Assembly: GCF_003491345.1 (NCBI RefSeq)
Contig: NZ_CP025512.1
Span: 1,798,001 to 1,862,000 of the forward strand
Direction: 5' to 3'
Origin: Neorhizobium sp. SOG26
GTDB taxonomy: Bacteria; Pseudomonadota; Alphaproteobacteria; Rhizobiales; Rhizobiaceae
Length of the DNA stretch: 64,000 nt
Part shown: positions 7,847 through 15,888 of the stretch, piece after piece
How the letters are laid out: every line of letters begins with the position of its first letter
Numbering within the stretch: the first letter of the stretch is position 1
Translations under genes and position numbers: made by a program
Notes under the pieces: model-generated
Database searches by the model: none
What the model saw: the letters and a program-made list of their open reading frames with translations, nothing else
Told to the model about the DNA's origin: nothing

Positions 7847-9461
7847 CGATAGCCCGATCGATGATCCCTTCGGGTATGGGGAAAGAGCAGTTCAGTTCCT
7901 GCGCGTTCTGAAGCATCCGAAATCCAGCCTGCCGGGTCGTGCTTTCCAGCTTGATCCCTGGCAGGAGCGCATTGTCCGCAAGATCTATGGCCCGTGTCAC
8001 CCCGAAAACCAGTGGGATGAGAACGGTCTGGTCATTGCTCGCAAAGGTGAGCGAATAGCGAAAACCGTGGCAGTGATGCTCCCTAGAGGGAACAGGAAAA
8101 CTGCTCTGGGGGCGGCCCTTGCCCTGCTTCACACGATTGGTCCTGAGGCGATAGCTGGCGGACAGAACAAGGTTGCGGCTGCAGATAGGAAGCAGGCGCG
8201 CATTGCTTATGATGAAGCGCTGGACATCATCAATGCCACAGTTGAGCAAACGAGCCGCAAGCGCTTGGAACTCATCGACTCTGAGAACCACATCGGGAAC
8301 CGGCTGAAACGCGCAAGCTTCCAAGCAATGTCATCTGACGGCAGGGTCGCTCACGGATATACGCCCTACTTTGCCCTGCTCGACGAGATTCATGCTTGGC
8401 CGAAGCGCGATCTCTATGAGGCGATCAAGAGCGGCCTGGTCAAAATTCCGAACTCACTTCTCATGGTGATTAGCACGGCCGGTCGTGGTCAGCAGAACCT
8501 TGCTTGGGAGTTTTTCGATTATGCGAGGAAGGTGCAGCGCGGGGAGGTTGAAGACCCTTCAACGCTCCCGATACTGTTCGAGACGCCTGTTGATGCGGAC
8601 TGGCAGGATGAGTCGGTTTGGCTGAAGGTCAATCCGGGCCTTCGTTATGGTTATCCCGACATCATTGGGATGCGAAAGAACGCTCGAGAAGCTCGTGAGC
8701 AACCTTCGGAAAGGGCGACCTTCCAGCAGCTGAACTTGAATATGTGGCTCAATGCGTCGGCAAATCCTTTCGTTGATATGCCGATCTATGACGAGGGAGC
8801 CTTCCCTGTTGAGCTTCAGGAGTTGGAACACAAGCCTTGCTGGTTAGGTGTAGACCTATCTTCAAACAACGATCTGACCTGCGTGGTTGCTGCCTGGAAA
8901 GACGGTGATGGATACATAGTCTATCCATGGTTCTTCTGCCCAGAAGATAACCTCGAGGCGCGTGAGCAAAGGGATAAGGTCCCTTACGTACAGTGGGCCA
9001 AAGATGAATACATCATCCCAACCCCTGGGAACGTCGTCGACTTTCGTCATGTAGAAGATCACATCCGCGAGCTCTGTGCGACCTATGATGTTCGAGAGAT
9101 CGCGTTCGATCCTCACCTCGCGCGCAACATGCTCAACAACCTCTTAGACGAAGGCTTCCCCGCTGTTGAGATGCGGCAAGGCTGGATCACGATGGCGCCG
9201 GCAGTGAAGGAGCTAGAGCGCGCTATTCTCGGCCGACGCTTCCGTCACGGTGGTCATCCAGTGTTGCGATGGAACTTCGAAAACATTCTCGTCGAGACAG
9301 ACAAGGCCGGCAACAAAGCCTTCCATAAAGGCAAAAGCCGAGAGCGCATTGATGGTGCCGTGGCAGCTGCGATGGCGGTGGCGCGCGCTGCGGCGGGAGA
9401 AAGCAACGTCTCCAGCTACGACACTTTTGACGGGAACATAGAGGAGTGGGCCTTTGCCTGA
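7821..9461 (+). CDS. Phage terminase large subunit
   Basis: 546-aa ATP-driven DNA packaging motor and nuclease (Terminase_1 type). The ATPase half has a Walker A-like PRGNRKTAL (about residue 90) and Walker B ALLDEIHAW (about residue 188). The RNase H-like nuclease half has LGVDLSSNNDLT (about residue 343), an FDPHLAR motif and a final RIDGAVAAAMA, which supplies the last metal-binding Asp. ATG at 7821 is eight bases after AAGGAC; TTG at 7818 is a weaker alternative. It appears full length. Normally a portal gene follows, but here the next gene is the tape measure. Confidence 0.92.
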   Translation: MEPLSWIFDDSPIDDPFGYGERAVQFLRVLKHPKSSLPGRAFQLDPWQERIVRKIYGPCHPENQWDENGLVIARKGERIAKTVAVMLPRGNRKTALGAALALLHTIGPEAIAGGQNKVAAADRKQARIAYDEALDIINATVEQTSRKRLELIDSENHIGNRLKRASFQAMSSDGRVAHGYTPYFALLDEIHAWPKRDLYEAIKSGLVKIPNSLLMVISTAGRGQQNLAWEFFDYARKVQRGEVEDPSTLPILFETPVDADWQDESVWLKVNPGLRYGYPDIIGMRKNAREAREQPSERATFQQLNLNMWLNASANPFVDMPIYDEGAFPVELQELEHKPCWLGVDLSSNNDLTCVVAAWKDGDGYIVYPWFFCPEDNLEAREQRDKVPYVQWAKDEYIIPTPGNVVDFRHVEDHIRELCATYDVREIAFDPHLARNMLNNLLDEGFPAVEMRQGWITMAPAVKELERAILGRRFRHGGHPVLRWNFENILVETDKAGNKAFHKGKSRERIDGAVAAAMAVARAAAGESNVSSYDTFDGNIEEWAFA

Positions 9462-11334
9462 CGACACAGAACGTCTCCTGGTCTCTCTTGAGGCGAGGAT
9501 CACTGATTTCGAGCGCAATATGCGCAAGGCGGAGCGAACCGGTACCGGATCGTTCAACAAGCTGCGTTCGAGCTCGGCAAGCGCGACCCGCAACATGGAG
9601 CAGGACATGATCCGCAGCACGACGCGGATCAACCAGGCGCTGGCTAGCGTCAGCACCAAGATTGGTGAATTCGGAAAAGCTGGAATTGGCGGCGTGATCG
9701 GTGGCATCGCGGCCGGCGGGATTGCTGGCATTGTTTCCCAATTCCGCGACGTCGCGAATTCAGTCGCGGAAGTAGGCGACCAGGCAAAGATCGCGGGCGT
9801 CAGTCTCAAGTCTTTTCAGGAACTGAAATTTGTTGCCGAGCAGAATCGGATCGGGGTTGATGCCCTGGTCGATGGCTTGAAGGAGCTTAACCTCCGAGCT
9901 GATGAATTCATTGTCACGGGAGGCGGCTCCGCTGCTGAGGCTTTCCAGCGGCTCGGCCTCAATGCCGATACGCTGAAGGCGAAGCTGAGCGACCCGTCGG
10001 CGCTTTTCACTGAGATCATCGGGAAACTTTCGCAACTCGACCGCGCGGCGCAAATCCGCATTGCCGACGAGGTCTTCGGCGGAAGCGGTGGCGAGGTCTT
10101 CGTGAAGCTGATCGAACAAGGCGAGAAAGGGATCCGCGATACGATCAAGGCCGCCAACGACCTCGGCGCGGTCATGGATGATGATCTCATCAAGAAGGCT
10201 GCGGAGGTGGACAAGAAGTTCGCCGCGATCGCCACCAATGTCGGGACGCAGTTAAAGGGCGCGATCATTGAGGCCGCGAACGCATTCCAGAGCTTCATCG
10301 ACAAGTACAATGCGTTCCAACTGAACCGCCGCGCGCTCGAAGTCGGTGAGGCAATGGGCGGGCTTTACGGCAAAGCAAGCCCTAATCCGCCTGTCGCTCC
10401 GACCAGCAAGGCAGCTCCCAAAGGGTCGCGCGTACCGTCCGCGACGGATATCTTGCGCCAGAAGCTGCTCGAGCAGCGCATTGCAGGCGCCTTCGACACC
10501 TTGCCTGAAGCGCAGGCTTCGTCCTCCAGTGGTTCGAAATCCTCGTCTATCTCGCAAGCCGAGCGCGAGCGGAAGGCGGTCCAGGAGCTCATCACCGAAC
10601 TCGAGGAAGAGCTTCGGCTGGTCAATGCCACTGATGCCGCCAAGCGCGCAGCGGCGGCCTCCAGACAGGCAGGAGCGTCCGCTACGGACGACGAGCGCAA
10701 GAAGATCATCGGACTGACGGAGGCGATCTATCAGGAGGAGGAAGCCCGTCGACGTGCTGAAGAAGCCACGTTGCTCTATCGCGACCTTACCCGTTCGGCG
10801 CTCGATGACGTCTGGTCCGGCATCGAGCAGAACAAGAGCAGCTTCGAGATTATGGCCGACGTGGCTGTCAACAGCCTGAAGCGTATCGCGGACACTCTTA
10901 TCGATGACGTCTTGGATAGCCTGTTTCAGGTCAATAAGGCGGCTGGCGGAAGCGGCGGCGGTGGCTTGTTGGGTTCCATATTGGGTGGTCTGTTCGGAGG
11001 CGGAAAGAGCGCCTTCCCCGCGGCCCCAGCGTTTCCCTCCAAACCCGGGATTGGTCTGTTCGCCAAAGGCGGGATTGCCGATCGGCCGTCGATCTTCGCA
11101 GAAGCAGGACCAGAGGCGGCAGTGCCTCTGCCCGACGGCCGTCGCATCCCGGTAGACCTTCGGATGCAGTCGCAGCCCACGGCCGCCGCTTCCGGCAAGT
11201 CTGTGATCGAACTTCGGCTGTCGGCCGACCTTGAGGCCCGCATCCTTGAGAAAGCTGGAAATCAAACTGTGTCAGTTATCCGTCAGGCCGATGCAGAACG
11301 TAGAAACCTCTACGCGAATGGGGAGCCCCGCTGA
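9454..11334 (+). CDS. Phage tail tape measure protein
   Basis: 626 aa, sets tail length and may help DNA ejection. The N-terminus has a coiled, polar region and a Gly/Ala-rich hydrophobic segment (IGGVIGGIAAGGIAGIV, about residues 74-90). The middle has long coiled coils (ERERKAVQELITELEEELRL), and the end shows the family's usual GLFAKGGIADRPSIFAEAGPE...PLPDGRRIPV ending. The TTG start at 9454 has GAGGAG seven bases upstream and overlaps the terminase stop by eight bases, so it is translationally coupled. The protein is short for a tape measure, which suggests a short tail or an internally shortened copy. Confidence 0.88.
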   Translation: MPDDTERLLVSLEARITDFERNMRKAERTGTGSFNKLRSSSASATRNMEQDMIRSTTRINQALASVSTKIGEFGKAGIGGVIGGIAAGGIAGIVSQFRDVANSVAEVGDQAKIAGVSLKSFQELKFVAEQNRIGVDALVDGLKELNLRADEFIVTGGGSAAEAFQRLGLNADTLKAKLSDPSALFTEIIGKLSQLDRAAQIRIADEVFGGSGGEVFVKLIEQGEKGIRDTIKAANDLGAVMDDDLIKKAAEVDKKFAAIATNVGTQLKGAIIEAANAFQSFIDKYNAFQLNRRALEVGEAMGGLYGKASPNPPVAPTSKAAPKGSRVPSATDILRQKLLEQRIAGAFDTLPEAQASSSSGSKSSSISQAERERKAVQELITELEEELRLVNATDAAKRAAAASRQAGASATDDERKKIIGLTEAIYQEEEARRRAEEATLLYRDLTRSALDDVWSGIEQNKSSFEIMADVAVNSLKRIADTLIDDVLDSLFQVNKAAGGSGGGGLLGSILGGLFGGGKSAFPAAPAFPSKPGIGLFAKGGIADRPSIFAEAGPEAAVPLPDGRRIPVDLRMQSQPTAAASGKSVIELRLSADLEARILEKAGNQTVSVIRQADAERRNLYANGEPR

Positions 11335-11984
11335 TGGCTGATCCAATACTCATGCCGGAAATCAACTGGTCATCATGCCAGTTCGACCCGGTAAGCCCCT
11401 CGGACACAAGCATGATGGAGGGCCGTCGCTCTGAGGTCGTCGCGAGCATGACGCCTTTTTGGAAAGCCGCTTTCCAAACTGCCTGGCTCGAGGAGATCGA
11501 CTACGGGCTGTTCGATGCCTTCGTGATGAAGGCCAGTTCTCGCGGCGCTCCGTTCCTCGCATATGACCCGTCCCGCCCTCGACCAATCGCAATGGATACG
11601 GGCGCGCCATTGTCGGGCACGAAATCAGGTGGTGGCGCCTTTAACGGTCAGGCCGTTCTCCAGACGATCACCAACAGCCGGCAGCAGGTCATCGCTGGCC
11701 TTCCGGCAGGGTTCAAACTCTCGCCCGGGGATTACATCGAATATCGGATGACGCCTCTCAAGCGTTCGCTGCATCGGATCATGGAGTCTGCTACCGCTAA
11801 CAATTTCGGCGTCGTCACGCTCTCGGTCATGTTTGGGTTGGACACGCAGAACTTCAGCACGGCGGCCACGGTGCACTTCGAACGCGCGTCGTCCGTGATG
11901 ATGATCGATCCCGGTAGCGTATCAGCGCCGAAGTCCTGGGGCGGCCGCGAGGCTTCCTTCTCAGCAACGGAGATCTTCCTATGA
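11334..11984 (+). CDS. Prophage distal tail protein (unassigned family)
   Basis: 216-aa protein occupying the position of the DUF2460-like gene of GTA and siphophage tail modules. The middle GGAFNGQAVLQTI...GLPAGFKLSPGDYIEYR and the end TVHFERASSVMMID are conserved-looking beta-rich tail segments known in rhizobial prophages. The start codon overlaps the tape measure stop (TGATG), and the end overlaps the next gene (ATGA). The function is inferred from position and composition; I do not recognise an exact family. Confidence 0.65.
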   Translation: MADPILMPEINWSSCQFDPVSPSDTSMMEGRRSEVVASMTPFWKAAFQTAWLEEIDYGLFDAFVMKASSRGAPFLAYDPSRPRPIAMDTGAPLSGTKSGGGAFNGQAVLQTITNSRQQVIAGLPAGFKLSPGDYIEYRMTPLKRSLHRIMESATANNFGVVTLSVMFGLDTQNFSTAATVHFERASSVMMIDPGSVSAPKSWGGREASFSATEIFL

Positions 11985-12571
11985 GCGTTCTTGATCCTAA
12001 TGTAGAAGCCCTGGTTGACGCTGGCTCGCTGGTTCGGCTGGACCTTGTGCGAATAGACCTTCCCGGTAAATCCGTCGGATATCACAGAGGGGGAAGGTCG
12101 TTTATTTTCAACGGCCTCGAATACGTCCCAAACCGCTTTCTGCAGATGGGCAATATGTCGAGCGCCCTTGGCGTCGCGGTAACAACGCGCACCATCAGTT
12201 TCTCGAACATTCCGGTTGCCGACCCGGACGACGCCTTAGCCAAGATCGAGGAATACAACTACCAGAACGCGCCGGTCATCATCTCGCACCTTGCAGGCAA
12301 TCCGGATACCGATGAGGTGGTGGGCATTCTCGCATCGTCGATCTACGAGATTGACCAGGTACGGTACAGCACGAGTGCCCTGAATGGCTCCGAGAGGTCG
12401 TTGACCATCTCGATTGACCTCCAGCCGCCCGGCCGGTCTGCCCGTGGCTCGACTGGCGTCAAGCGGAGCTCGGCCGAGCACCAGTTCGACAACCTCGCGA
12501 CTGATACCTTCTTCGAATACGCCGCGACGGTCAGCACAATTCCCGAGGAATGGGGCCAGGTCACTCGATGA
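11981..12571 (+). CDS. Prophage tail protein, DUF2163-like
   Basis: 196 aa, beta-rich. VRLDLVRIDLPGK...FIFNGLEYVPN near the N-terminus and SISFSNIP-like strands match the style of DUF2163-type distal tail proteins (a lipid- or sugar-contact component in GTA-like tails). ATGA overlaps with both neighbours (11981-11984 and 12568-12571) make it part of one tightly coupled tail operon. The family assignment is from pattern and position only. Confidence 0.6.
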   Translation: MSVLDPNVEALVDAGSLVRLDLVRIDLPGKSVGYHRGGRSFIFNGLEYVPNRFLQMGNMSSALGVAVTTRTISFSNIPVADPDDALAKIEEYNYQNAPVIISHLAGNPDTDEVVGILASSIYEIDQVRYSTSALNGSERSLTISIDLQPPGRSARGSTGVKRSSAEHQFDNLATDTFFEYAATVSTIPEEWGQVTR

Positions 12572-12933
12572 ATCTGCAGAAGCTCTTATGCGCTGAACTG
12601 AAGCGTCAGCTTGAGGCGAAAGGTAAGATCACGACGGCGATACCTGCCGGCGGCGATTTGCTGTGGCAGTGGTTCCTCGATCTAAGCCGGTCCCGCACCT
12701 ATGGCGCGGCAGGTCCAAACCCGATCAGCTTTGCTGAAATCCTGACCTACGGGCAGGCAATGCGGTGGCCGATGGAGCCGCGCCACGTCGAGATCCTGCG
12801 GGCGATGGATGCAGTCTGGATCGAGCGCGCCTTCGAAAAGAAGGATGCTCAGGAGGATCCAAAACCGCACATGGTCCAAGGGCGGACCATGACCCCTGCG
12901 AAGTTTGATGCGATGTTCAGCGGGGGGCGGTGA
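12568..12933 (+). CDS. Prophage tail assembly chaperone-like protein
   Basis: 121 aa. The central block PISFAEILTYGQAMRWPMEPRHVEILRAMDAVW is the hallmark of small siphophage proteins found near the tape measure and usually treated as tail assembly chaperones. In an ordinary tail module this gene precedes the tape measure; here it lies three genes after it. The start ATG overlaps the previous stop by four bases. No role in the present, head-less element can be shown. Confidence 0.55.
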   Translation: MNLQKLLCAELKRQLEAKGKITTAIPAGGDLLWQWFLDLSRSRTYGAAGPNPISFAEILTYGQAMRWPMEPRHVEILRAMDAVWIERAFEKKDAQEDPKPHMVQGRTMTPAKFDAMFSGGR

Positions 12934-13847
12934 TGGCCTATCTCGACCACTACCTCAAAGCCAGAAGCGAGCGACTGAAGCGCCAGAAGGTGAAGAAGCC
13001 ACGGGACATCATCAAAGGGCAGCGGCGGGAGCACGTGATCAACAAGGTCATGGACACCCTCAAGGACTGGAGATCATCCCCGTTCGAAAACCAGGGCTCT
13101 GCTCATGCGGGACTACGGTCCGCGCTCTGCATGCAGGGACATAGTTGGTTGAGATCGGATTTTGAAGCAGGCACGATCGTGGGGCAGTGCCTTCAGCTTA
13201 TGGGCGCAAAGTATCCCACCTGGGAGCAAGGGCAGCCGGAATACACCGTCCCTCGCGAGAACTGCGCACGGTGTGGTGGTGAGATGCCAGCAGAAGCGCT
13301 TGAAGGGACGCGCAAGAATAGGTTCTGCTCAACAGAATGCGCGAAAGCTGCATGGGTATTTCTCAGCGCTGACTCAACTTGGCGAAACAACAGCGTGGCG
13401 TGGTCTGCCTATCACCTCGTCCTAAAAAGTCGCACGACACCGAGGATCTGCGTTGGCTGCCAAGAAACGTTCGGCGTTCTCAGCGAGAATTCTAGTGTGC
13501 AATACTGTTCGCAAAAATGCGCCGCAGCCGCCAGAGTTAGGCTTCCCGATATCGTATGTGCCGCTTGCAAGAAGACGTTCCACCCACGAAAAAACTATAC
13601 GAAGTTCTGCTCAGTCGCATGCAGTCACGCCGGCAACTCGCTCCGTGAATATCAAAGGACGTGCACTTATTGCGACGAAGGCTTCACTGCTGCGAATCCT
13701 CATGCGCTCTTCTGCTCTGACAGGTGTCGTCAGAAGGAAAGCTATTGGCGGAAGAAAGCCGCGAGCGCGCCGCAGGTCATCTATCTCATGCCAGCACGTG
13801 AGATCACACCGACGGTGTTCGACGGCTGGTTCAAGCGCGCCGCATAG
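12933..13847 (+). CDS. Prophage protein with four tandem zinc fingers
   Basis: 304 aa. The N-terminal 105 residues are basic and helical (RHVI-like repeats, then an RSALCMQGH segment). Four CxxC-x(13-17)-CxxxC zinc-binding units follow: C111/C114/C132/C136, C173/C176/C192/C196, C209/C212/C226/C230 and C244/C247/C261/C265. The FCS-type spacing (RFCSTEC, YCSQKC, KFCSVAC, FCSDRC) is that of small treble-clef fingers that bind nucleic acid or protein. ATG 12933 follows a G-rich site; GTG at 12930 is an alternative. It is last in the late operon. A regulatory or DNA-binding role is likely but unproven. Confidence 0.65.
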   Translation: MAYLDHYLKARSERLKRQKVKKPRDIIKGQRREHVINKVMDTLKDWRSSPFENQGSAHAGLRSALCMQGHSWLRSDFEAGTIVGQCLQLMGAKYPTWEQGQPEYTVPRENCARCGGEMPAEALEGTRKNRFCSTECAKAAWVFLSADSTWRNNSVAWSAYHLVLKSRTTPRICVGCQETFGVLSENSSVQYCSQKCAAAARVRLPDIVCAACKKTFHPRKNYTKFCSVACSHAGNSLREYQRTCTYCDEGFTAANPHALFCSDRCRQKESYWRKKAASAPQVIYLMPAREITPTVFDGWFKRAA

Positions 13848-13873
13848 GAGGCTCAGAAGTCAATTCTGTTGTC

Positions 13874-13907
13874 CTGGCTTCCGATAACGGAGCTTATCGG
13901 TAGCCAG
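13874..13907. terminator. Bidirectional terminator-like hairpin
   Basis: CTGGCT-T-CCGATAA / TTATCGG-T-AGCCAG, 13 pairs with one T-T mismatch and a six-base loop. It lies between the convergent late operon (ends 13847) and the repressor-like gene (ends 13910). There is no long T-run, so termination strength is uncertain. Confidence 0.6.
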
Positions 13908-13909
13908 AA

Positions 13910-14335
13910 TCAATCCTTCTTGCGGTCGAAAACGTTCTGCATGGGGATGAAATCATCCGCGTCGATCGGAGCGTCTATGTCGGCCGCTTGCTGACGCTCG
14001 TCCGCCTTTGCGAGCAAAGATTGAGCGCCGTCCATCAGCTTCCGGATTGCCTCGGCTTCAAGCCTCTTCGCTGAGAGATAGAGATCGTTGAATTTTTCGG
14101 TTTGGCCGGGGACATAAGAACCGGTTGCGAAGCGCGTCAGGAAGCGGTGCGCGATTTCGTCGAGCGTGCTTGCCTGCCCGAGACCCTGAAGGCTTGATTG
14201 CAGGCGGTGGATGATTTCGGCGTTCAACGATCGGCCATTCTCTTCCGCCTTCTCTTTGATGGAGTCTCGCAACCCCGGCGGAAAGCGCAAGAGCAGCTTG
14301 TCAACTTCATCGCTTGGGTATGATGGTCTGGCCAT
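13910..14335 (-). CDS. Arc-like ribbon-helix-helix regulator (prophage)
   Basis: 141 aa. The first 45 residues are an Arc/Mnt-type ribbon-helix-helix: KLLLRFPPGLRDSIKEKAEENGRSLNAEIIHRL has the RFP strand, the first helix and the NGRSLNAEI turn. A 90-residue helical tail follows that could mediate oligomer formation or bind another protein. It is divergent from a second Arc-like gene (start 14439) across a 103-base region with paired operator-like repeats. Such a pair resembles the Arc/Mnt immunity switch of P22-type phages, so this is a candidate lysogeny repressor. Confidence 0.8.
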   Translation of the reverse strand: MARPSYPSDEVDKLLLRFPPGLRDSIKEKAEENGRSLNAEIIHRLQSSLQGLGQASTLDEIAHRFLTRFATGSYVPGQTEKFNDLYLSAKRLEAEAIRKLMDGAQSLLAKADERQQAADIDAPIDADDFIPMQNVFDRKKD

Positions 14336-14340
14336 GTCGC

Positions 14341-14403
14341 CTCGATATCAAAATAATTCGGAGTGTGCAAAATCTTCTTGACTACGTATCGTCTCGATAT
14401 CAA
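14341..14403. promoter_or_regulatory. Shared operator/promoter region of the divergent Arc-like genes
   Basis: CTCGATATCAA occurs at 14341-14351 and again, identically, at 14393-14403, each centred on the palindrome GATATC. The left copy abuts the start of the minus-strand regulator, and the right copy lies before the plus-strand one. TTGACT at 14378-14383 is a plausible -35 for the plus-strand gene. TTGCAC read on the minus strand (about 14365-14370), 17 bases from TATCGA, is a plausible minus-strand promoter overlapping the left repeat. Binding by either regulator is inferred. Confidence 0.55.
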
Positions 14404-14438
14404 GGTGTCTCCGTATCATAGTGAAACGGAGTTGCTGA

Positions 14439-14621
14439 ATGGTTAACAAATTCCCTTGTGAAAAGCTGGATAAGTTCATGGTGCGGATGCCGGATGGGCT
14501 AAGGACCGCGATCAAACTCGCCGCCATAGAGAATGGCCGGACGATGAACGCTGAGGTGGTCTACCACTTAAAGCGGATTTACGAACCCCGCCAAAGCGAA
14601 AAGCCCGCTGCGCAGTCCTGA
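14439..14621 (+). CDS. Arc-like ribbon-helix-helix protein (60 aa)
   Basis: A 60-residue protein that is essentially a single Arc domain: KFMVRMPDGLRTAIKLAAIENGRTMNAEVVYHL gives the beta strand, helix A, the NGRTMNAEV turn and helix B. Size matches Arc (53 aa). Its final codons and stop lie inside the terminator hairpin at 14600-14642, so it is transcribed as a single short unit. It is divergent from the larger Arc-like gene and probably acts at the same GATATC-centred operators. Confidence 0.8.
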   Translation: MVNKFPCEKLDKFMVRMPDGLRTAIKLAAIENGRTMNAEVVYHLKRIYEPRQSEKPAAQS

Positions 14622-14642
14622 GAAAACGAGCAGCGGGCTTTT
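14600..14642 (+). terminator. Strong hairpin terminator overlapping the stop codon
   Basis: AAAGCCCGCTGC / GCAGCGGGCTTT with an 18-base loop, then TTTT. The stop codon of the Arc-like gene (14619-14621) is in the loop. It separates the repressor unit from the early operon that starts at 14674. Confidence 0.88.
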
Positions 14643-14673
14643 AGTAATTAATCCATCAACAAGGACAGATCAG

Positions 14674-15192
14674 ATGCAGACGCAACATATAACGGATGGA
14701 ACTGTAGTTGCAAGCGCAAAGCCGCTCTATTTGGATGACGCCGTCGGCGACCTTTACCAGTCCGCCGCAGTGATCCGACTTTCCGCAAGCGCTCTGCGCG
14801 CTCATGCGCCTGACGGTGATGTGGAGCAGGACGTCGTGACGGCTCTCGGTTTGGTCGATGGTAGACTTTGCCAGATCCGCGAGATGTTCAACGCAGGGTG
14901 CGAGGCGGACTATAAGCTGTTCGACCTCATTGACCGATACCGGAAGGCAAAGGCCGCATGGGACGCCGTGCTCAACCTAAATCAATCCCTCAATCATACC
15001 CCTGAAGAAGATGCTCATGATGCGGCGCTGATGGAGCTTGTTGCATATCAGTGTCAGACTCTTGGTGGCGTTCACCATAAGGCGCGCGTTTTCTTGCAAG
15101 ACGAGAGCCTATTGGACACGCTGCGGACCGCACGAAACGGGCCGGATCTGGAAGCGTTTCTCGCATCGCTCATGATGGGGGCGGCGCAATGA
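14674..15192 (+). CDS. Hypothetical prophage protein (172 aa)
   Basis: First gene of a five-gene operon running to the integrase. Helical and acidic, no membrane segment. The central part (AVGDLYQSAAVIRLSASALRAHA, then ALGLVDGRLCQIREMF) resembles the small regulatory proteins found between repressor and integrase in rhizobial prophages, but I cannot name a family. The start follows an AAGGACAG site. The last four bases overlap the next gene. Confidence 0.6.
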   Translation: MQTQHITDGTVVASAKPLYLDDAVGDLYQSAAVIRLSASALRAHAPDGDVEQDVVTALGLVDGRLCQIREMFNAGCEADYKLFDLIDRYRKAKAAWDAVLNLNQSLNHTPEEDAHDAALMELVAYQCQTLGGVHHKARVFLQDESLLDTLRTARNGPDLEAFLASLMMGAAQ

Positions 15193-15401
15193 TCCTCGTG
15201 GCCGCAGTTCACGATGCCATTCAGGCCGAGAACCTATTGAAAGCGTCGATCGATGCTCTCGAGGTCCTGCACAAGCAGCTTAGCGGGAGTGACGCGGCGA
15301 GCGCTACGCGCATCCGGAAAGGTCTTCGCATTGCCCTCGATCGCGTTGGCGATGTTCTCGACCAACTCGATCCCAACGGGACGGTACCACGGGGGAAATG
15401 A
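15189..15401 (+). CDS. Hypothetical small prophage protein (70 aa)
   Basis: Seventy residues, two or three predicted helices (AVHDAIQAENLLKASIDALEVLH and TRIRKGLRIALDRVGDVLDQL), no known motif. It overlaps the preceding gene (ATGA) and the next one, which supports real translation as part of the early operon. The pattern is related in style to the upstream protein, but no homology is claimed. Confidence 0.5.
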   Translation: MILVAAVHDAIQAENLLKASIDALEVLHKQLSGSDAASATRIRKGLRIALDRVGDVLDQLDPNGTVPRGK

Positions 15402-15631
15402 TGATGCTCGACACGAGGCCGAAACCTGAGCCAAGGGAATCGGTGAGCAGCGACCGCCTCATCGGAGTCAAAGAGATCGCGAGGATCCTCGGCGTTTGCG
15501 AGGAAACCGTGCGGCGGTACCATGCTCGCGGGCTGCTCCCTACCCACCAGATCGGGGGGAAATATTCTCCGATCACCTCGACCCGCACGGACCTGCGAAA
15601 GTTCGTGCGAGCCAAGCTGAGGAAGAAGTGA
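15398..15631 (+). CDS. MerR-type helix-turn-helix / excisionase-like protein
   Basis: 77 aa. RLIGVKEIARILGVCEETVRRYHARGLLPTHQIGGKY is a winged HTH of the MerR/excisionase (HTH_17) type: recognition helix ETVRRYH, then the wing with IGGKY. Proteins like this direct integrase towards excision by bending attachment-site DNA. Three consecutive ATG codons (15398, 15401, 15404) make the exact start uncertain. TGATG overlap with the next gene. Confidence 0.75.
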   Translation: MMMLDTRPKPEPRESVSSDRLIGVKEIARILGVCEETVRRYHARGLLPTHQIGGKYSPITSTRTDLRKFVRAKLRKK

Positions 15632-15888
15632 TGGCCGGATCTAGTTTACGCGAAATGACAATTCCGCGCTTTGCGATGAGGCGAGACGAGGCTGCGGCCT
15701 CTCTCGCTATTTCGCCATCGCTCTTCGATAACTGGATTGAGGAAGGGCGAATGCCGCGCGGCCGCAAAATTGGTGGTGTCATGCTGTGGGACACTGAAGA
15801 GGTGCGCAGTGCCTGGTACCGCATCGTTGACCGTGACGCCTCCTCCGCCGAGGATGGGGAAAACCCCTTCGATAGGGCAATCGCGTGA
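15631..15888 (+). CDS. Second HTH / excisionase-like protein
   Basis: 85 aa from ATG 15631, which shares a base with the preceding stop. RFAMRRDEAAASLAISPSLFDNWIEEGRMPRGRKIGGVMLWDTEEV is an excisionase/AlpA-type HTH: helix, SPSLFDNWI recognition helix, then a wing with KIGGVMLW. Two different HTH proteins in tandem directly before an integrase suggest one acts as excisionase and the other as a regulator. The end overlaps the integrase start (GTGA). Confidence 0.7.
   Translation: MAGSSLREMTIPRFAMRRDEAAASLAISPSLFDNWIEEGRMPRGRKIGGVMLWDTEEVRSAWYRIVDRDASSAEDGENPFDRAIA

Noticed and set aside
11334..12933. Functional gene transfer agent
   Set aside because: Only the DUF2460/DUF2163-like positions resemble a GTA; portal, capsid, the NlpC/P60 hydrolase and the large host-contact protein are missing, and there is an integrase at a tRNA, as in a prophage.
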